A stretch of 64,000 bases of DNA from Gammaproteobacteria bacterium (GCA_012960535.1 DUBB01000026.1:1-64000), one strand, 5' to 3'; shown: positions 10,147 to 21,552, counted from the stretch's first letter. Notes: generated by a model from the letters alone, not told the origin. Numbers and translations: made by a program.

Positions 10147-10650
10147 TTATTCTCCCTGCTCGCTTTCAGCTGTTTCTGCAACGGCAGCTTCTGCAGCCGC
10201 AGGCTCCGATTCATTGCTGTCAGATTCCGCCTTCGGTTTATCTGCGCTCGCTTCAGGCTCTTTTCTGTTGTCAGTGACAGGTGGCCGTGACCGGCTGCGC
10301 TCTTCCCTGCCCTTGCGTTCCTTACTTTCGTTTTCCAGCTTCATAATAGGCGATTCAATAACATCAGCCTGCTTGCGCCCCATAATCAAATTACGCAACA
10401 CGGCATCGTTAAAACGAAAAGAGGCACTCAGCTCATCCAGGGTTTCAAGATTACATTCGATATTTAAAAGCGCGTAGTGGGCTTTAAAGATTTTGTTGAT
10501 GGGGTAAGCAAGTTGCCGTCTACCCCAATCTTCCGCTCGATGAACTGTGCCACCGGCTTGGGTAATCAAATTAGAATAGCGTTCGATCATTCCAGGCACC
10601 TGTTCGCTTTGACCAGGGTGCACCAGAAAAACCACTTCGTAGTGTCTCAT
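10147..10650 (-). CDS. rpsF: 30S ribosomal protein S6 with long acidic tail
   Basis: S6 pairs with S18 in the 30S subunit. Residues 1 to about 100 form the normal fold ([39 protein letters not shown]). After that comes a low-complexity, Glu/Ala/Ser-rich tail of about 65 residues ending in Glu, giving 167 residues against roughly 100-140 in well-known relatives. S6 C-termini ending in Glu are substrates for RimK glutamylation in E. coli; whether that occurs here is inference. A promoter and a leader hairpin lie upstream. Confidence 0.96.
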   Translation of the reverse strand: MRHYEVVFLVHPGQSEQVPGMIERYSNLITQAGGTVHRAEDWGRRQLAYPINKIFKAHYALLNIECNLETLDELSASFRFNDAVLRNLIMGRKQADVIESPIMKLENESKERKGREERSRSRPPVTDNRKEPEASADKPKAESDSNESEPAAAEAAVAETAESEQGE

Positions 10651-10661
10651 GCTTGAGCTCC

Positions 10662-10683
10662 TCTCGGTATATTGCCGCCGAGA
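10662..10683 (-). promoter_or_regulatory. Leader hairpin in front of rpsF (possible S6:S18 site)
   Basis: On the minus strand a six-base stem, TCTCGG paired with CCGAGA, closes a ten-base loop. It ends just before the AGGAG ribosome-binding site of rpsF. Many bacteria have an rpsF leader hairpin with an exposed CCG that binds the S6:S18 complex for feedback control. The placement and the CCG in the 3' arm fit, but the match to that motif is by eye only. Confidence 0.4.
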
Positions 10684-10718
10684 TCAGTAAGTCAGGTGCG
10701 GCAAGGAGTTAATGTAAA

Positions 10719-10757
10719 AAAGGGGCGCTATAGTAAGCAATTGCAGAGCAGGATGCA
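10719..10757 (-). promoter_or_regulatory. Candidate sigma-70 promoter of the rpsF operon
   Basis: On the minus strand TTGCAT and TACTAT are separated by 17 bases, in the gap between rlmB and rpsF. The -10 matches consensus at four of six positions and the -35 at three. Spacing is ideal. It would give a leader of roughly 70 bases containing the hairpin described at 10662. It is plausible because the S6 operon is normally expressed on its own. Confidence 0.4.
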
Positions 10758-10765
10758 AACAGATT

Positions 10766-11497
10766 TCACCTGCGTCGCTGTCGACCCATCTCATAAAGGC
10801 AAATTCCGGTCGCGACGCTCACATTAAAGGTGAACTCAGCGTCAACCATGGGAATACTGGCCCAAAGATCACACTGTTTAGCCGTATTACGACGAATACC
10901 CTTATCCTCTGAACCCATAATAATGGCAATGTCACGACAGAAATCTATGCTTTCGATGGCCTGGGGTTCCCCCGCTCTGGTTCCCAGAACCCAGACGCCG
11001 GATTCTTTCAGCAAACGAAGGGTTCGAGCCAGATTAACCACTTCGACATAAGGAACCTTTCTGGCTGCGCCGGAAGACCGCTTGATCGCGATACCGTTAA
11101 TCGGCGCTGTACCATGTTTAGGTACAATGACTGCATCGACGCCAGCGGTAGCAGCGCTCCTGAGACAAGCGCCAAGATTACCCGGGTCGGTCACACCATC
11201 TAATATGAGGAAACATCTCTGGTGCTGAGCGGGAACCAGAAAATCCTCGATTTTATACTCAACCACTGAGTCAGTATCGACTAGAAACAGAACTCCCTGA
11301 TGATTGGCCTGCCGGCCGGCCAGCCGATCCAGGGCCTCCTGGGCCACCCACTCTATTGACACGCTCGAGTCCTCAGCCATCATTCTAAGCTCATCCAACC
11401 GCTTAGAACGTATGCCAGACATCAACAGCCGACCCTGTGAACCATCGAGCAAGGCTCGCTGCACCGGGTGTATGCCAAATATTGCGTTCGCTTTCAA
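10766..11497 (-). CDS. rlmB: 23S rRNA (guanosine-2'-O-)-methyltransferase RlmB
   Basis: RlmB methylates the 2'-O of G2251 in the 23S P-loop using S-adenosylmethionine. It is a SPOUT-class protein. The N-terminal substrate-binding domain begins AIFGIHPVQRALL. The knot domain shows LDGVTDPGNLGACLRSA, MGSEDKGIRR and FNVSVATGICLYE. Its 243 residues are standard. It lies six bases after rnr, and the rnr-rlmB order is conserved in gammaproteobacteria. Confidence 0.95.
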   Translation of the reverse strand: MKANAIFGIHPVQRALLDGSQGRLLMSGIRSKRLDELRMMAEDSSVSIEWVAQEALDRLAGRQANHQGVLFLVDTDSVVEYKIEDFLVPAQHQRCFLILDGVTDPGNLGACLRSAATAGVDAVIVPKHGTAPINGIAIKRSSGAARKVPYVEVVNLARTLRLLKESGVWVLGTRAGEPQAIESIDFCRDIAIIMGSEDKGIRRNTAKQCDLWASIPMVDAEFTFNVSVATGICLYEMGRQRRR

Positions 11498-11503
11498 ACC
11501 ACT

Positions 11504-13813
11504 CTAGCCTTTTCTTTTCTTTTTTTTTCTGCCCCTGGCTTTGGCACCAGCGCGACCGGAGAAATCATGATGCTTTCGCGGTTTTCTTGCTTTTAAGTCA
11601 CTCCGGGCAAGGGGCTCATGGGATAGTAACTCTAAATTAACGCGGCCCTGTTCACTGCTGATATCTGCTATCTGTACCATCACGGCGTCGCCTAACCTAA
11701 ACGAGACACCCGCTCTCTCAGAATAAAGTCGCTGGCTATCAGCATCAAACCGATAATATCCGCCGGCTAGCGTATCGACCGCAACCAGGCCCTCTACAAA
11801 CAATTGATCCAGCTCAACGAACACACCAAATTTAGTCACACTGGTTACTCTGCCAGCAAAATCCTCTCCAAGAAATTGCTTTAGATATTCGCATTTCAAC
11901 CATTCCAGAACTTCATAGACAGCACCTTCAGCCTTTCGCTCGGTCTGACTGGCGGCCACGGCCAAAGCTGCCATCGACGCCAGGTCATAGGGATAGGCTT
12001 TATCACTGGCGGGTCTGGCAACACGACGCAAATGTGGGTTCACACAATCAGAAGCAATCATATGCTTAATGAGTCGATGGTTAATGAGATCAGGAAGCCT
12101 TCTGATAGGCGAGGTAAAATGGGCATAAGCCGCATAATTCAAGCCAAAATGGCCTTGATTCTCCTCACTGTAGATAGCCTGAGTCATAGACCTGAGGACC
12201 AGTAGCTGCAGGGCCTGGGCATAAGGTTTGGTCCTGATCTGATCTAGAACCTTCTGGTAATCTCTTGCAGTGATCGCCTGCTTGCCTGTATCCAGCGACA
12301 CCCCGTACTGAGCCAGGATATTACCCAGATGGGCCAACTTTTCTTCTTCGGGACGCTCATGCACCCTATACAACCCCGGCAACCCAGCATTTTCTATCAA
12401 TTCTGCAGTTGCAACATTGGCGCAAAGCATGCATTCCTCGATCAAGCGATGAGCATCATTCCTGGCAACCGGCTGCATGCCTGACAGGGTCCCCTCCTCG
12501 TCCCATGAAATGACCAGTTCTTGACTATCGATCTCCAGTGCACCCCGGCTCAAACGTGCTTTAAGCAGACCCTTATAGAGTTGCAACAGTCGGTCAATTG
12601 CATTTCTCAATGTCGACTGCTGTGCAAAAGCCGCTTGATTACCACTGATATAATCCGCAACTTCGTTATAGGTGAGCCTTGCCTTAGAATGAATGACCGC
12701 TTCATAAAACACATGATCGCGCAGCTGCCCGTCAGTAGAGATCTTCATCTCACAGACAAGAACCAGACGATCCTCACCAGGTCGTAGAGAGCACAAGCCA
12801 TTACTCAGTTTCTCGGGCAGCATGGGTACCACCTGCTGGGGAAAATAAACAGACGTGCCCCGGCGAGCCACTTCTTCATCAAGCGCTGTTCCGATAGCAA
12901 CGTAATGCGCTACATCGGCAATGGCTACCCGAAGACACCAACCACCCTCGGTTTCTTCACAGAACACGGCATCATCAAAATCACGAGCATCCTCGCCGTC
13001 AATGGTCACAAAAGCCATACTTCTTAAATCGAATCTGTGCTGAGAATCTGAGGCAGAGATGACATCAGGAATCAGATTGACCTGGTCGACAACTGAAGGC
13101 GGGAAAATGTAGGGTATGGCATGATTACGCAAAACCACTGCCACTTCCGTAGACGGCGTCAACTGATCAGCCAGTACCGACTGAATTCTACCCCGCGGAG
13201 GCGAGGACAGTTCAGGCTGGTGGGTAATTTCCACGGATACAACCTGCCCGGTGTGCAGTTCATCAGGCAGTGCCTGCTCGAGCACGATCTCGTGCCTGAT
13301 TCTTCTATGTAGGGGTTCAACGATAGCAGCATCTGCAGTCACCCTTACTCTGCCGACCAGATTCTGCGTACAGCGCTCGATGACTTCGACTATCCAACCT
13401 TGAGATTTACCGCGTCTTCGTTTGCTGGCAATTTCCACCTTGACCTGATCACCATGAAAAACCCTGCGCATCTCCCTTTCCGACAGAAATATATCGTCAC
13501 CGATCGATCCCGTCTGCAGGAAGCCGAATCCATCTGGATGGGCTAAAACCCTGCCGGTAATGAAATCCGGCTTAGACACCGCGCGATAAGCATTTCGCTT
13601 GTCCTGGGTAACCTGCCTAGACTTCACCATGGCTGCCAATCTGGTCTTAAGCGCCAATTTCTGGTCAGGCCTTTCTAAATCGAGCCGCTTTGCAAGCTGG
13701 CGTGCTGTCAAGGAACTGCCTTCCCGCAGCAGGGTTTCAAGGATAAACTCTCTACTGGCAATCGGATTAGCGTACTTTTTTGCCTCTCGTTTCGAGTGGG
13801 GATCCCTGGTCAA
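11504..13813 (-). CDS. rnr: Exoribonuclease R (RNase R)
   Basis: RNase R is a processive 3'-5' exonuclease that degrades structured RNA and takes part in tmRNA quality control and rRNA decay. The order is an N-terminal helix-turn-helix region, two cold-shock domains, the RNB catalytic domain with GEDARDFDDAVF and YFPQQVVPMLPEKLSNGLCS, an S1 domain (GRVTSVTKFGVFVELD), and a Lys-rich tail ending KKKKRKG. The 769 residues are typical. It is divergent from the tRNA-Leu gene and probably transcribed with rlmB. Confidence 0.96.
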   Translation of the reverse strand: MTRDPHSKREAKKYANPIASREFILETLLREGSSLTARQLAKRLDLERPDQKLALKTRLAAMVKSRQVTQDKRNAYRAVSKPDFITGRVLAHPDGFGFLQTGSIGDDIFLSEREMRRVFHGDQVKVEIASKRRRGKSQGWIVEVIERCTQNLVGRVRVTADAAIVEPLHRRIRHEIVLEQALPDELHTGQVVSVEITHQPELSSPPRGRIQSVLADQLTPSTEVAVVLRNHAIPYIFPPSVVDQVNLIPDVISASDSQHRFDLRSMAFVTIDGEDARDFDDAVFCEETEGGWCLRVAIADVAHYVAIGTALDEEVARRGTSVYFPQQVVPMLPEKLSNGLCSLRPGEDRLVLVCEMKISTDGQLRDHVFYEAVIHSKARLTYNEVADYISGNQAAFAQQSTLRNAIDRLLQLYKGLLKARLSRGALEIDSQELVISWDEEGTLSGMQPVARNDAHRLIEECMLCANVATAELIENAGLPGLYRVHERPEEEKLAHLGNILAQYGVSLDTGKQAITARDYQKVLDQIRTKPYAQALQLLVLRSMTQAIYSEENQGHFGLNYAAYAHFTSPIRRLPDLINHRLIKHMIASDCVNPHLRRVARPASDKAYPYDLASMAALAVAASQTERKAEGAVYEVLEWLKCEYLKQFLGEDFAGRVTSVTKFGVFVELDQLFVEGLVAVDTLAGGYYRFDADSQRLYSERAGVSFRLGDAVMVQIADISSEQGRVNLELLSHEPLARSDLKARKPRKHHDFSGRAGAKARGRKKKKRKG

Positions 13814-13836
13814 AGATTGCTCCTTTAATCAACGCA

Positions 13837-13863
13837 TTGACAGACTATCTCTGTCCTTGTAAT
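13837..13863 (+). promoter_or_regulatory. Promoter of tRNA-Leu
   Basis: A perfect TTGACA lies at 13837-13842, followed after 15 bases by TGTAAT at 13858-13863. That puts a start site near 13870, about nine bases before the mature tRNA 5' end. The spacer is slightly short, but the hexamers are the best -35/-10 pair seen in the window, as expected for a stable RNA gene. Confidence 0.65.
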
Positions 13864-13878
13864 CTGCGCACCCTCATT

Positions 13879-13965
13879 GCCGAGGTGGTGGAATTGGTAG
13901 ACACGCTAGCTTCAGGTGCTAGTGGGGGCAACCCCGTGGAGGTTCAAGTCCTCTCCTCGGCACCA
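13879..13965 (+). tRNA. tRNA-Leu (anticodon CAG)
   Basis: A full class II tRNA of 87 bases with encoded CCA. The acceptor GCCGAGG pairs with CCTCGGC. The anticodon stem CTAGC/GCTAG closes the loop TTCAGGT, with CAG at 13913-13915. The variable arm is long (GGGG CAA CCCC), and the T-arm contains GGTTCAAGTCC. It reads CUG codons. A tRNA-Leu between rnr and purA is also found in Pseudomonas. Confidence 0.97.
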
Positions 13966-14101
13966 TTTATTTACGATTAGAACGGTAAACAGCAGCCCTA
14001 AACTGCGCTACATGCGTGTAAATCTGGATACGAATTATACCCGTTCTGTGCTCAAATGACCTGCCTGGTATCTTTAATTGCTGGATTCATCAGGAGATAA
14101 A

Positions 14102-15157
14102 CTAGTTAACAAAACCGGCTATTTCCACTTCGGATAATCCCGCCTTGGCTGCGGCAATACAAATCGCCTGCCAGGACCCATCGTCGATAGGAATGCCTTC
14201 CCGCAATCGAACCTGCTTAGACTCCCGTTCAGGATCGCCAGGCACCCTGACCTTATCAAACCCCTCGGCCGGAGCAGAAGACCTGAGCCAGTGCTGCATG
14301 CCTTGAACCTCTCTTTGAAAACCCTTAAGACCACCAAAAAGGTTCGGGTCAATAATAAACATCAACATATGATTGACCGTGAAATCCTGCTGCTTGTCCA
14401 CATCCTGCATGGTCCACTCACCGGCAAGGCCGCCACCCAGTAATTCGCAGATCAGAGCCAACCCATAGCCTTTATGCTGACCAAACGGGCCCAGGGAGCC
14501 TCCAGCGGCGATCGCACCTGGGTCATTGGTGGGTAAGCCCTGAGCATCAAATAAACTCCCATCAGGAACCGGTTCTTTCTTTAACGCCGCAACCCGAATC
14601 TTACCCAAGGCTACCGCGCTGGTTGCCATATCCAGAACCAGAGGCTCATCATCAGTAGGCACTGCACAGCAAAAGGGATTGGTCTGCATGCGCTTTTCCC
14701 GACCTCCCCAGGGTGAAACAAATGGTGGATGGCCGACCACGTTTACGAAATGAACAGACACCATACCTGCCTGGGCACAATGTTCTGCATAGGTGCCAAT
14801 TCGACCCAGGTGATGGTTGTTTCGGGATCCGACACAGGCGATACCCATCTCGGTCGCTCTTTTTATTCCCAGGTCGGTCGCTTGTCGACCCACTACCTGA
14901 CCAAACCCTAGTTGTCCATCCACCAGCAGGACCGCGCCTTTATCGACCTTAACCTCGGCATCTGCATCAACAACCAACCGACCCCGCTGGGCACTACTCA
15001 CATAACTGGGAATCATGCCCACACCATGGGAATCGTGTCCTTTCAGATTCGCCTCAACCAGATGCACAGCTGTTTCCCGGGCTTTATCTTCAGGCGCATT
15101 TAATCGCACAAAAATCTCAGTTGCGAATGCTTTCAGACGCTTTTCATCAATGAGCAT
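14102..15157 (-). CDS. Malate/L-lactate dehydrogenase-family oxidoreductase, YbiC/HcxB type
   Basis: This is a member of the Ldh_2 (type 2 malate/lactate dehydrogenase) family, NAD(P)H-linked 2-hydroxyacid oxidoreductases. Close resemblance to E. coli YbiC (hydroxycarboxylate dehydrogenase B) is visible in NLKGHDSHGVGMIPSYV, NNHHLGRIGTYAEHCA, TNPFCCAVP and the C-terminal GIPIDDGSWQAIC. The ATG at 15157 is preceded by GAGGGG, a strong ribosome-binding site; the frame stays open to 15220. It stands alone between the tRNA and purA. The true substrate cannot be read from sequence. Confidence 0.88.
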   Translation of the reverse strand: MLIDEKRLKAFATEIFVRLNAPEDKARETAVHLVEANLKGHDSHGVGMIPSYVSSAQRGRLVVDADAEVKVDKGAVLLVDGQLGFGQVVGRQATDLGIKRATEMGIACVGSRNNHHLGRIGTYAEHCAQAGMVSVHFVNVVGHPPFVSPWGGREKRMQTNPFCCAVPTDDEPLVLDMATSAVALGKIRVAALKKEPVPDGSLFDAQGLPTNDPGAIAAGGSLGPFGQHKGYGLALICELLGGGLAGEWTMQDVDKQQDFTVNHMLMFIIDPNLFGGLKGFQREVQGMQHWLRSSAPAEGFDKVRVPGDPERESKQVRLREGIPIDDGSWQAICIAAAKAGLSEVEIAGFVN

Positions 15158-15227
15158 TAATTCCCCTCGCAAATTACAAACCCAGTTATTTACATTGCCC
15201 TGGAAGTACACTACCAACACCTGACAC

Positions 15228-15243
15228 GTTAACCAGGGTTAAC
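15228..15243. promoter_or_regulatory. Perfect 16-bp palindrome, operator-like
   Basis: GTTAACC, AG, GGTTAAC form an exact seven-base inverted repeat about 70 bases upstream of the YbiC-type gene, in the 166-base gap before purA. Size and symmetry suit a dimeric repressor or activator. No regulator gene lies beside it, so the partner is unknown. Confidence 0.4.
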
Positions 15244-15323
15244 ATGGCAGCAGATCGCTAATCAGAGCCTGAGCGTCCCACAACAATAGTACTTAGAATG
15301 CCTCCAAAACAGGGGCAGAGCAC

Positions 15324-17776
<2,453 letters not shown>

Positions 17777-17829
17777 CCAGTACCGCCTTGAAGGATATTA
17801 CCCATTTCATTTCAATAATTGTCCGACCT

Positions 17830-17893
17830 GAATAAAATGATTATCCGATCATCGCGACAGAATGGCTCCGCTAAAACCCGAATAAAATGATTA
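17830..17893. repeat. 14-bp direct repeat pair between hisZ and the YjeT-type gene
   Basis: GAATAAAATGATTA occurs at 17830-17843 and again at 17880-17893, exactly 50 bases apart, each preceded by CC plus one base. It fills most of the 122-base gap upstream of hisZ. It could be a duplicated regulatory site or the trace of a small duplication; nothing else distinguishes the two. Confidence 0.6.
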
Positions 17894-17898
17894 ACCCA

Positions 17899-18108
17899 TT
17901 ATCCAATGAGGTAAAGAAGACCGGTGCCCAGCAACATCAGTACGAGACCCACTATCCGGATATAACGGTCATCGGTCTGGCCCAGTTGTTGCATCATGCC
18001 ACGCCAGCCACCGGGGCTTATGAAAGGCCCTATCCCTTCCAGAACCAGGACAAGGCAAAGTGCTACCCATAGATCATGCAAATTCAAATTCAGGTTCCTG
18101 TTAGCCAA
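17899..18108 (-). CDS. Small inner-membrane protein, DUF2065 (YjeT-like)
   Basis: A 69-residue protein with two hydrophobic segments (DLWVALCLVLVLEGIGPFI and YIRIVGLVLMLLGTGLLYLI) and the short GGWR turn between them. This is the DUF2065/YjeT pattern, and the position directly after hflC matches its usual place in gammaproteobacteria. Its function is unknown; proximity to HflKC is the only hint. It starts 26 bases after the hflC stop. Confidence 0.82.
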   Translation of the reverse strand: MANRNLNLNLHDLWVALCLVLVLEGIGPFISPGGWRGMMQQLGQTDDRYIRIVGLVLMLLGTGLLYLIG

Positions 18109-18134
18109 CCATGTTCAAAACCACGGGCGATTGT

Positions 18135-19007
18135 TCAGGGGCTTTTGCTATTATTTAAGTACTTAAAGAAATCACTATCTGGATCAAGTAATAAAATATC
18201 GCTTTTCTGAGAAAAGGTACGCTTATAAGCTGACATGCTTCGGTAGAATTTATAAAATTCAGGATCCTGACTGAATGCAGATGCGTATAGATGAGCCGCC
18301 TCTGCATCGCCCTCACCTCTGACTTCTTCAGCATCACCATAAGCATTGGCTAAAATGACTTCTCTTTGTTTATCTGCATCAGCAATAATGCCCACAGCCA
18401 GTTCCTGACCCTTTGCACGATGTTCCTTGGCTTCAATATCCCGCTCGGTATTCATTCGACTATAGACTGACTGGCTGACCTCTTCGGGTAAATCTATACG
18501 CTTCACTCTAACATCAACGATCAGAACGCCTAATTCGTCATTCGCTACCAGGTTCAATTTGCCAACCAGTTCCACCATCAGCTCATCTCTTTGTCCCGAT
18601 ACCACTTCGTGCAGCGTTCTTCTACTGATCTCATTACGCAAGCCATTATTGATGCGCTGCTTAAGCAGTTCCTCTGCCCGCCGCTGGTCTCCAGAAGTCG
18701 CCGTATAGTATTTAGAAACATTCTGGACTCGAAATTTAGCAAACGAATCAACAATCAGGGCTTTCTTTTCCAAAGTCAGGAATCTTTCGGCTGGCGCATC
18801 AAGGGTAAGCACCCGACCATCAAAAATTCTCACATCATCAACAAACGGTATCTTAAAGTGTAACCCGGGAGGCACATCAGCATTGTGTACCTTGGCGAAG
18901 CGTAACAGTACTGCACGTTCCATTTCTGTAATGGTATAAACCGAGTTCAGTACTATCAGCAGGGTTACAACTACCCCTACAAATGTTCCAATTAATCTAT
19001 TTGCCAT
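18135..19007 (-). CDS. hflC: FtsH protease modulator HflC
   Basis: HflC is an SPFH/stomatin-family membrane protein that assembles with HflK into a large periplasmic cage around FtsH. An N-terminal membrane anchor (GTFVGVVVTLLIVLNSVYTI) precedes the SPFH domain (ERAVLLRFAKV, PGLHFKIPF, VDVRVKRIDLP). A helical region rich in Glu/Ala with EVRGEGDAEAAHLYA follows. The 290 residues are normal. It follows hflK by 29 bases. Confidence 0.96.
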   Translation of the reverse strand: MANRLIGTFVGVVVTLLIVLNSVYTITEMERAVLLRFAKVHNADVPPGLHFKIPFVDDVRIFDGRVLTLDAPAERFLTLEKKALIVDSFAKFRVQNVSKYYTATSGDQRRAEELLKQRINNGLRNEISRRTLHEVVSGQRDELMVELVGKLNLVANDELGVLIVDVRVKRIDLPEEVSQSVYSRMNTERDIEAKEHRAKGQELAVGIIADADKQREVILANAYGDAEEVRGEGDAEAAHLYASAFSQDPEFYKFYRSMSAYKRTFSQKSDILLLDPDSDFFKYLNNSKSP

Positions 19008-19036
19008 AATCTACCCCTCAAATCCTTATGTGGCTT

Positions 19037-20179
19037 TTACTGTCGTTCACGTCTTCTATTGCCTACAACGTTATCCTGAGGCCGCTGCGAGATCGAATTA
19101 GAACCTGCAGTACTCCTATCAAGCTGACCAGGTCGTGCCTGCTCCATAATTCGGTCAAGTGGGATATACATTATATTGTTGCCACCTTTCACATCGATCA
19201 TCACCTTGGAGGAATTGGTCATAACCGATTCCATGGTATCGATATACATCCGTTCTCGAGTCACTTCCGGTGCTAATTTATACTCGGCATAGAGCTTCCT
19301 GAACCGCTCGGCCTCACCTCTGGCTTGTGCCACGACTCGCTGTTGGTAGCCCTCAGCCTCTTCAATATATCGCTGCGCTTCACCTCTTGCTTCTGGAATA
19401 ACCTGATTGGCGTAAGCATCTGCCTCATTTCGGACTCTGACCTCATCCTCTCGGGCACGTATCACCTCATCGAAGGCCTCCCTGACCGCATCGGGTGGCG
19501 CAGTCTCATCGATATTGACCTGTGTCAGGCTGATCCCGGTCTGGTAAACATTCATGTAATCCTGGATTCTGATTTTTATCTGGTCACCCAATATGGCGCG
19601 GCCTTCAGTTAATACTTCGTCCATTTCTGTACTTCCCACCACATGCCTAACAGCACTCTCTGTAGCCTGGTACAGACTTTTTTCTGGCTCTTTTACCTGT
19701 AATGCGTAATGCATAACATTGTTAATGACATACTGAACCGTCAACTTAACCTTGACGATGTTCTCATCCTCTGTGAGCATTTCGGAGTCATGAGGATGAG
19801 ACCGTACCTGGGTTACGTTATAAATAAGGACGTCATCTATCAATCTTGGATTCCAATGAATCCCGGGTTGTATCACAACTTCCTGGACTCGACCGAATCT
19901 GAGGACCACGCCTCGCTCCTGCTCGTCAACGGTGTAAACGCCCAATAGAAAATACACGATCAGTAGAACAAATGCCGCTGTGATCAGCAGTGAGAACCCC
20001 ATACCTTTACCACTGCTGGTAGTACCCCCTGAGCTTCCAGACCCCCCACCAAACATCTTGCTGAGATTATTCTGTAATTTCTTAAAAGCCTCATCTAAAT
20101 CCGGTGGCCCTTGATCATTTCGATTACCCCACGGATCGCGATCCCCAGAATTACCGTTGCCAGGTTCATTCCACGCCAT
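19037..20179 (-). CDS. hflK: FtsH protease modulator HflK
   Basis: HflK is the partner of HflC. A Gly/Pro/Asn-rich cytoplasmic N-terminus (NEPGNGNSGDRDPWGN) leads into one transmembrane helix (FSLLITAAFVLLIVYFLLGV). The SPFH domain follows (VDEQERGVVLRFGRVQEV, PGIHWNPRLID), then a coiled-coil region (NQVIPEARGEAQRYIEEAEG). I chose the ATG at 20179 because a GGAG lies nine bases upstream; a second in-frame ATG at 20191 lacks this. hflX-hflK-hflC order is conserved. Confidence 0.95.
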   Translation of the reverse strand: MAWNEPGNGNSGDRDPWGNRNDQGPPDLDEAFKKLQNNLSKMFGGGSGSSGGTTSSGKGMGFSLLITAAFVLLIVYFLLGVYTVDEQERGVVLRFGRVQEVVIQPGIHWNPRLIDDVLIYNVTQVRSHPHDSEMLTEDENIVKVKLTVQYVINNVMHYALQVKEPEKSLYQATESAVRHVVGSTEMDEVLTEGRAILGDQIKIRIQDYMNVYQTGISLTQVNIDETAPPDAVREAFDEVIRAREDEVRVRNEADAYANQVIPEARGEAQRYIEEAEGYQQRVVAQARGEAERFRKLYAEYKLAPEVTRERMYIDTMESVMTNSSKVMIDVKGGNNIMYIPLDRIMEQARPGQLDRSTAGSNSISQRPQDNVVGNRRRERQ

Positions 20180-20244
20180 ATTTTTCTCCATTTCGCTCTT
20201 TAGCGAATATCTATCTTCCCATTAATCTTATGATTATACATAGC

Positions 20245-21546
20245 CTAACGCTGCATTAGAGCAGAATTCAATATGCTCAGATTACGTTTTCCGATTCGCA
20301 TATGAAGGTCGATTATACCCGTATCGTGTGTAACTTCTCTAATAACCAACCCCATCTTGAAACACTTGGCGCGAATCATACCTTGTTCTGGATTCAAAGT
20401 AACAACGGTTTGCACTAGCTCGCCAGCAAGCAATTCATCGATACAAGTCAACATAGCATCCAATCCCTGTCCAACGAGCGCTGACACAGTGACACTAATC
20501 GGTTTGCCCGCGCTATCACGACGAATGACTGGAATCTCCATTTCAAGCAGATCAGACTTATTCAATACCAGTAACTGGGGTATCTGATCAGCGCCAATTT
20601 CCTTTAATACTTTATTTACCTCAGTTATTCTCTCCTGCTTCTCAGAGGCAGCAGCATCCACGACATGTAAAATCAAAGCTGAATGGGTAACTTCTTCCAG
20701 AGTCGCCTTAAACGCTTCTATCAGGGTATGCGGCAAGGCTCGGATAAAACCCACCGTATCAGAAAGAATCATTTTGCCGGTCAATGGCAACCTTATCTGG
20801 CGCAAGGTGGGATCAAGAGTGGCAAACAATTGATCCGCTGCATGCACGTCTGCATGGGAGAGAGCATTAAACAAAGTTGATTTGCCTGAGTTCGTGTAAC
20901 CGGCCAATGCAACCGTGGCTGTCTCAGAACGCTGCCTGGCCTTTCTGTTCTGTTTGCGCTGCCGCTGCACTTTAGCAAGCCTCTGGTTGACCTTCTTTGT
21001 TCTGGCTCGCAACTGGCGCTGATCCGCTTCCAACTGCGTTTCACCATCACCTGATAGACCGGCACTGGCGCCCTGACCTTTGCCTGAACCACCTCGCTGT
21101 CGATCAAGATGGGTCCAACCCCGTACCAATCGAGAAGCGGCATGTTGTAACTGGGCTAGCTCTACCTGTAATTTACCTTCATGGGTTCGAGCACGCTGGG
21201 CAAAGATTTCCAGAATCAACCCAGTTCGACCCAACACTCTTCGTTGCGCTGCCTGCTCAATATTCTTTTCCTGAGAAGGCGATAAATCTTCACTGAAGAC
21301 AATAATACCGGCATCAAATTGACTCGCCTGATCGCAGATTTCCTGTAACTTTCCAGATCCGACCAAACTCTTGGGATGCGGGATTTTTCTCGGATTAATA
21401 ACGATAGCGACGGTTTCCAGTCCCGCCGAGCCCACCAGTTCCTCCAGCTCAACAAGGGTGGCCAGGCTGGAATCGACCTTGCTTGAAAAAACCAGCAGGG
21501 CACGCAGCCCTGCTTTGGGTCTTTCAATGAACAATTTATCTACCAC
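20245..21546 (-). CDS. hflX: Ribosome-associated GTPase HflX
   Basis: HflX binds the 50S subunit and splits stalled or heat-damaged ribosomes. The N-terminal nucleotide-binding region shows VINPRKIPHPKSLVGSGKL and the Gly-rich stretch GGSGKGQGASAGLSGDGE. The G domain has Walker A GYTNSGKS, DTVGFIRALPH and NKSD. The 433 residues fit the proteobacterial family. It starts seven bases after hfq, as in E. coli and Pseudomonas. Confidence 0.96.
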   Translation of the reverse strand: MVDKLFIERPKAGLRALLVFSSKVDSSLATLVELEELVGSAGLETVAIVINPRKIPHPKSLVGSGKLQEICDQASQFDAGIIVFSEDLSPSQEKNIEQAAQRRVLGRTGLILEIFAQRARTHEGKLQVELAQLQHAASRLVRGWTHLDRQRGGSGKGQGASAGLSGDGETQLEADQRQLRARTKKVNQRLAKVQRQRKQNRKARQRSETATVALAGYTNSGKSTLFNALSHADVHAADQLFATLDPTLRQIRLPLTGKMILSDTVGFIRALPHTLIEAFKATLEEVTHSALILHVVDAAASEKQERITEVNKVLKEIGADQIPQLLVLNKSDLLEMEIPVIRRDSAGKPISVTVSALVGQGLDAMLTCIDELLAGELVQTVVTLNPEQGMIRAKCFKMGLVIREVTHDTGIIDLHMRIGKRNLSILNSALMQR

Positions 21547-21552
21547 GGGAAA

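Noticed and set aside
13966..14101. TATAAT-like element on the minus strand after the YbiC-type gene, pointing towards tRNA-Leu
   Set aside because: No -35 partner at suitable distance and no gene downstream on that strand before rnr.
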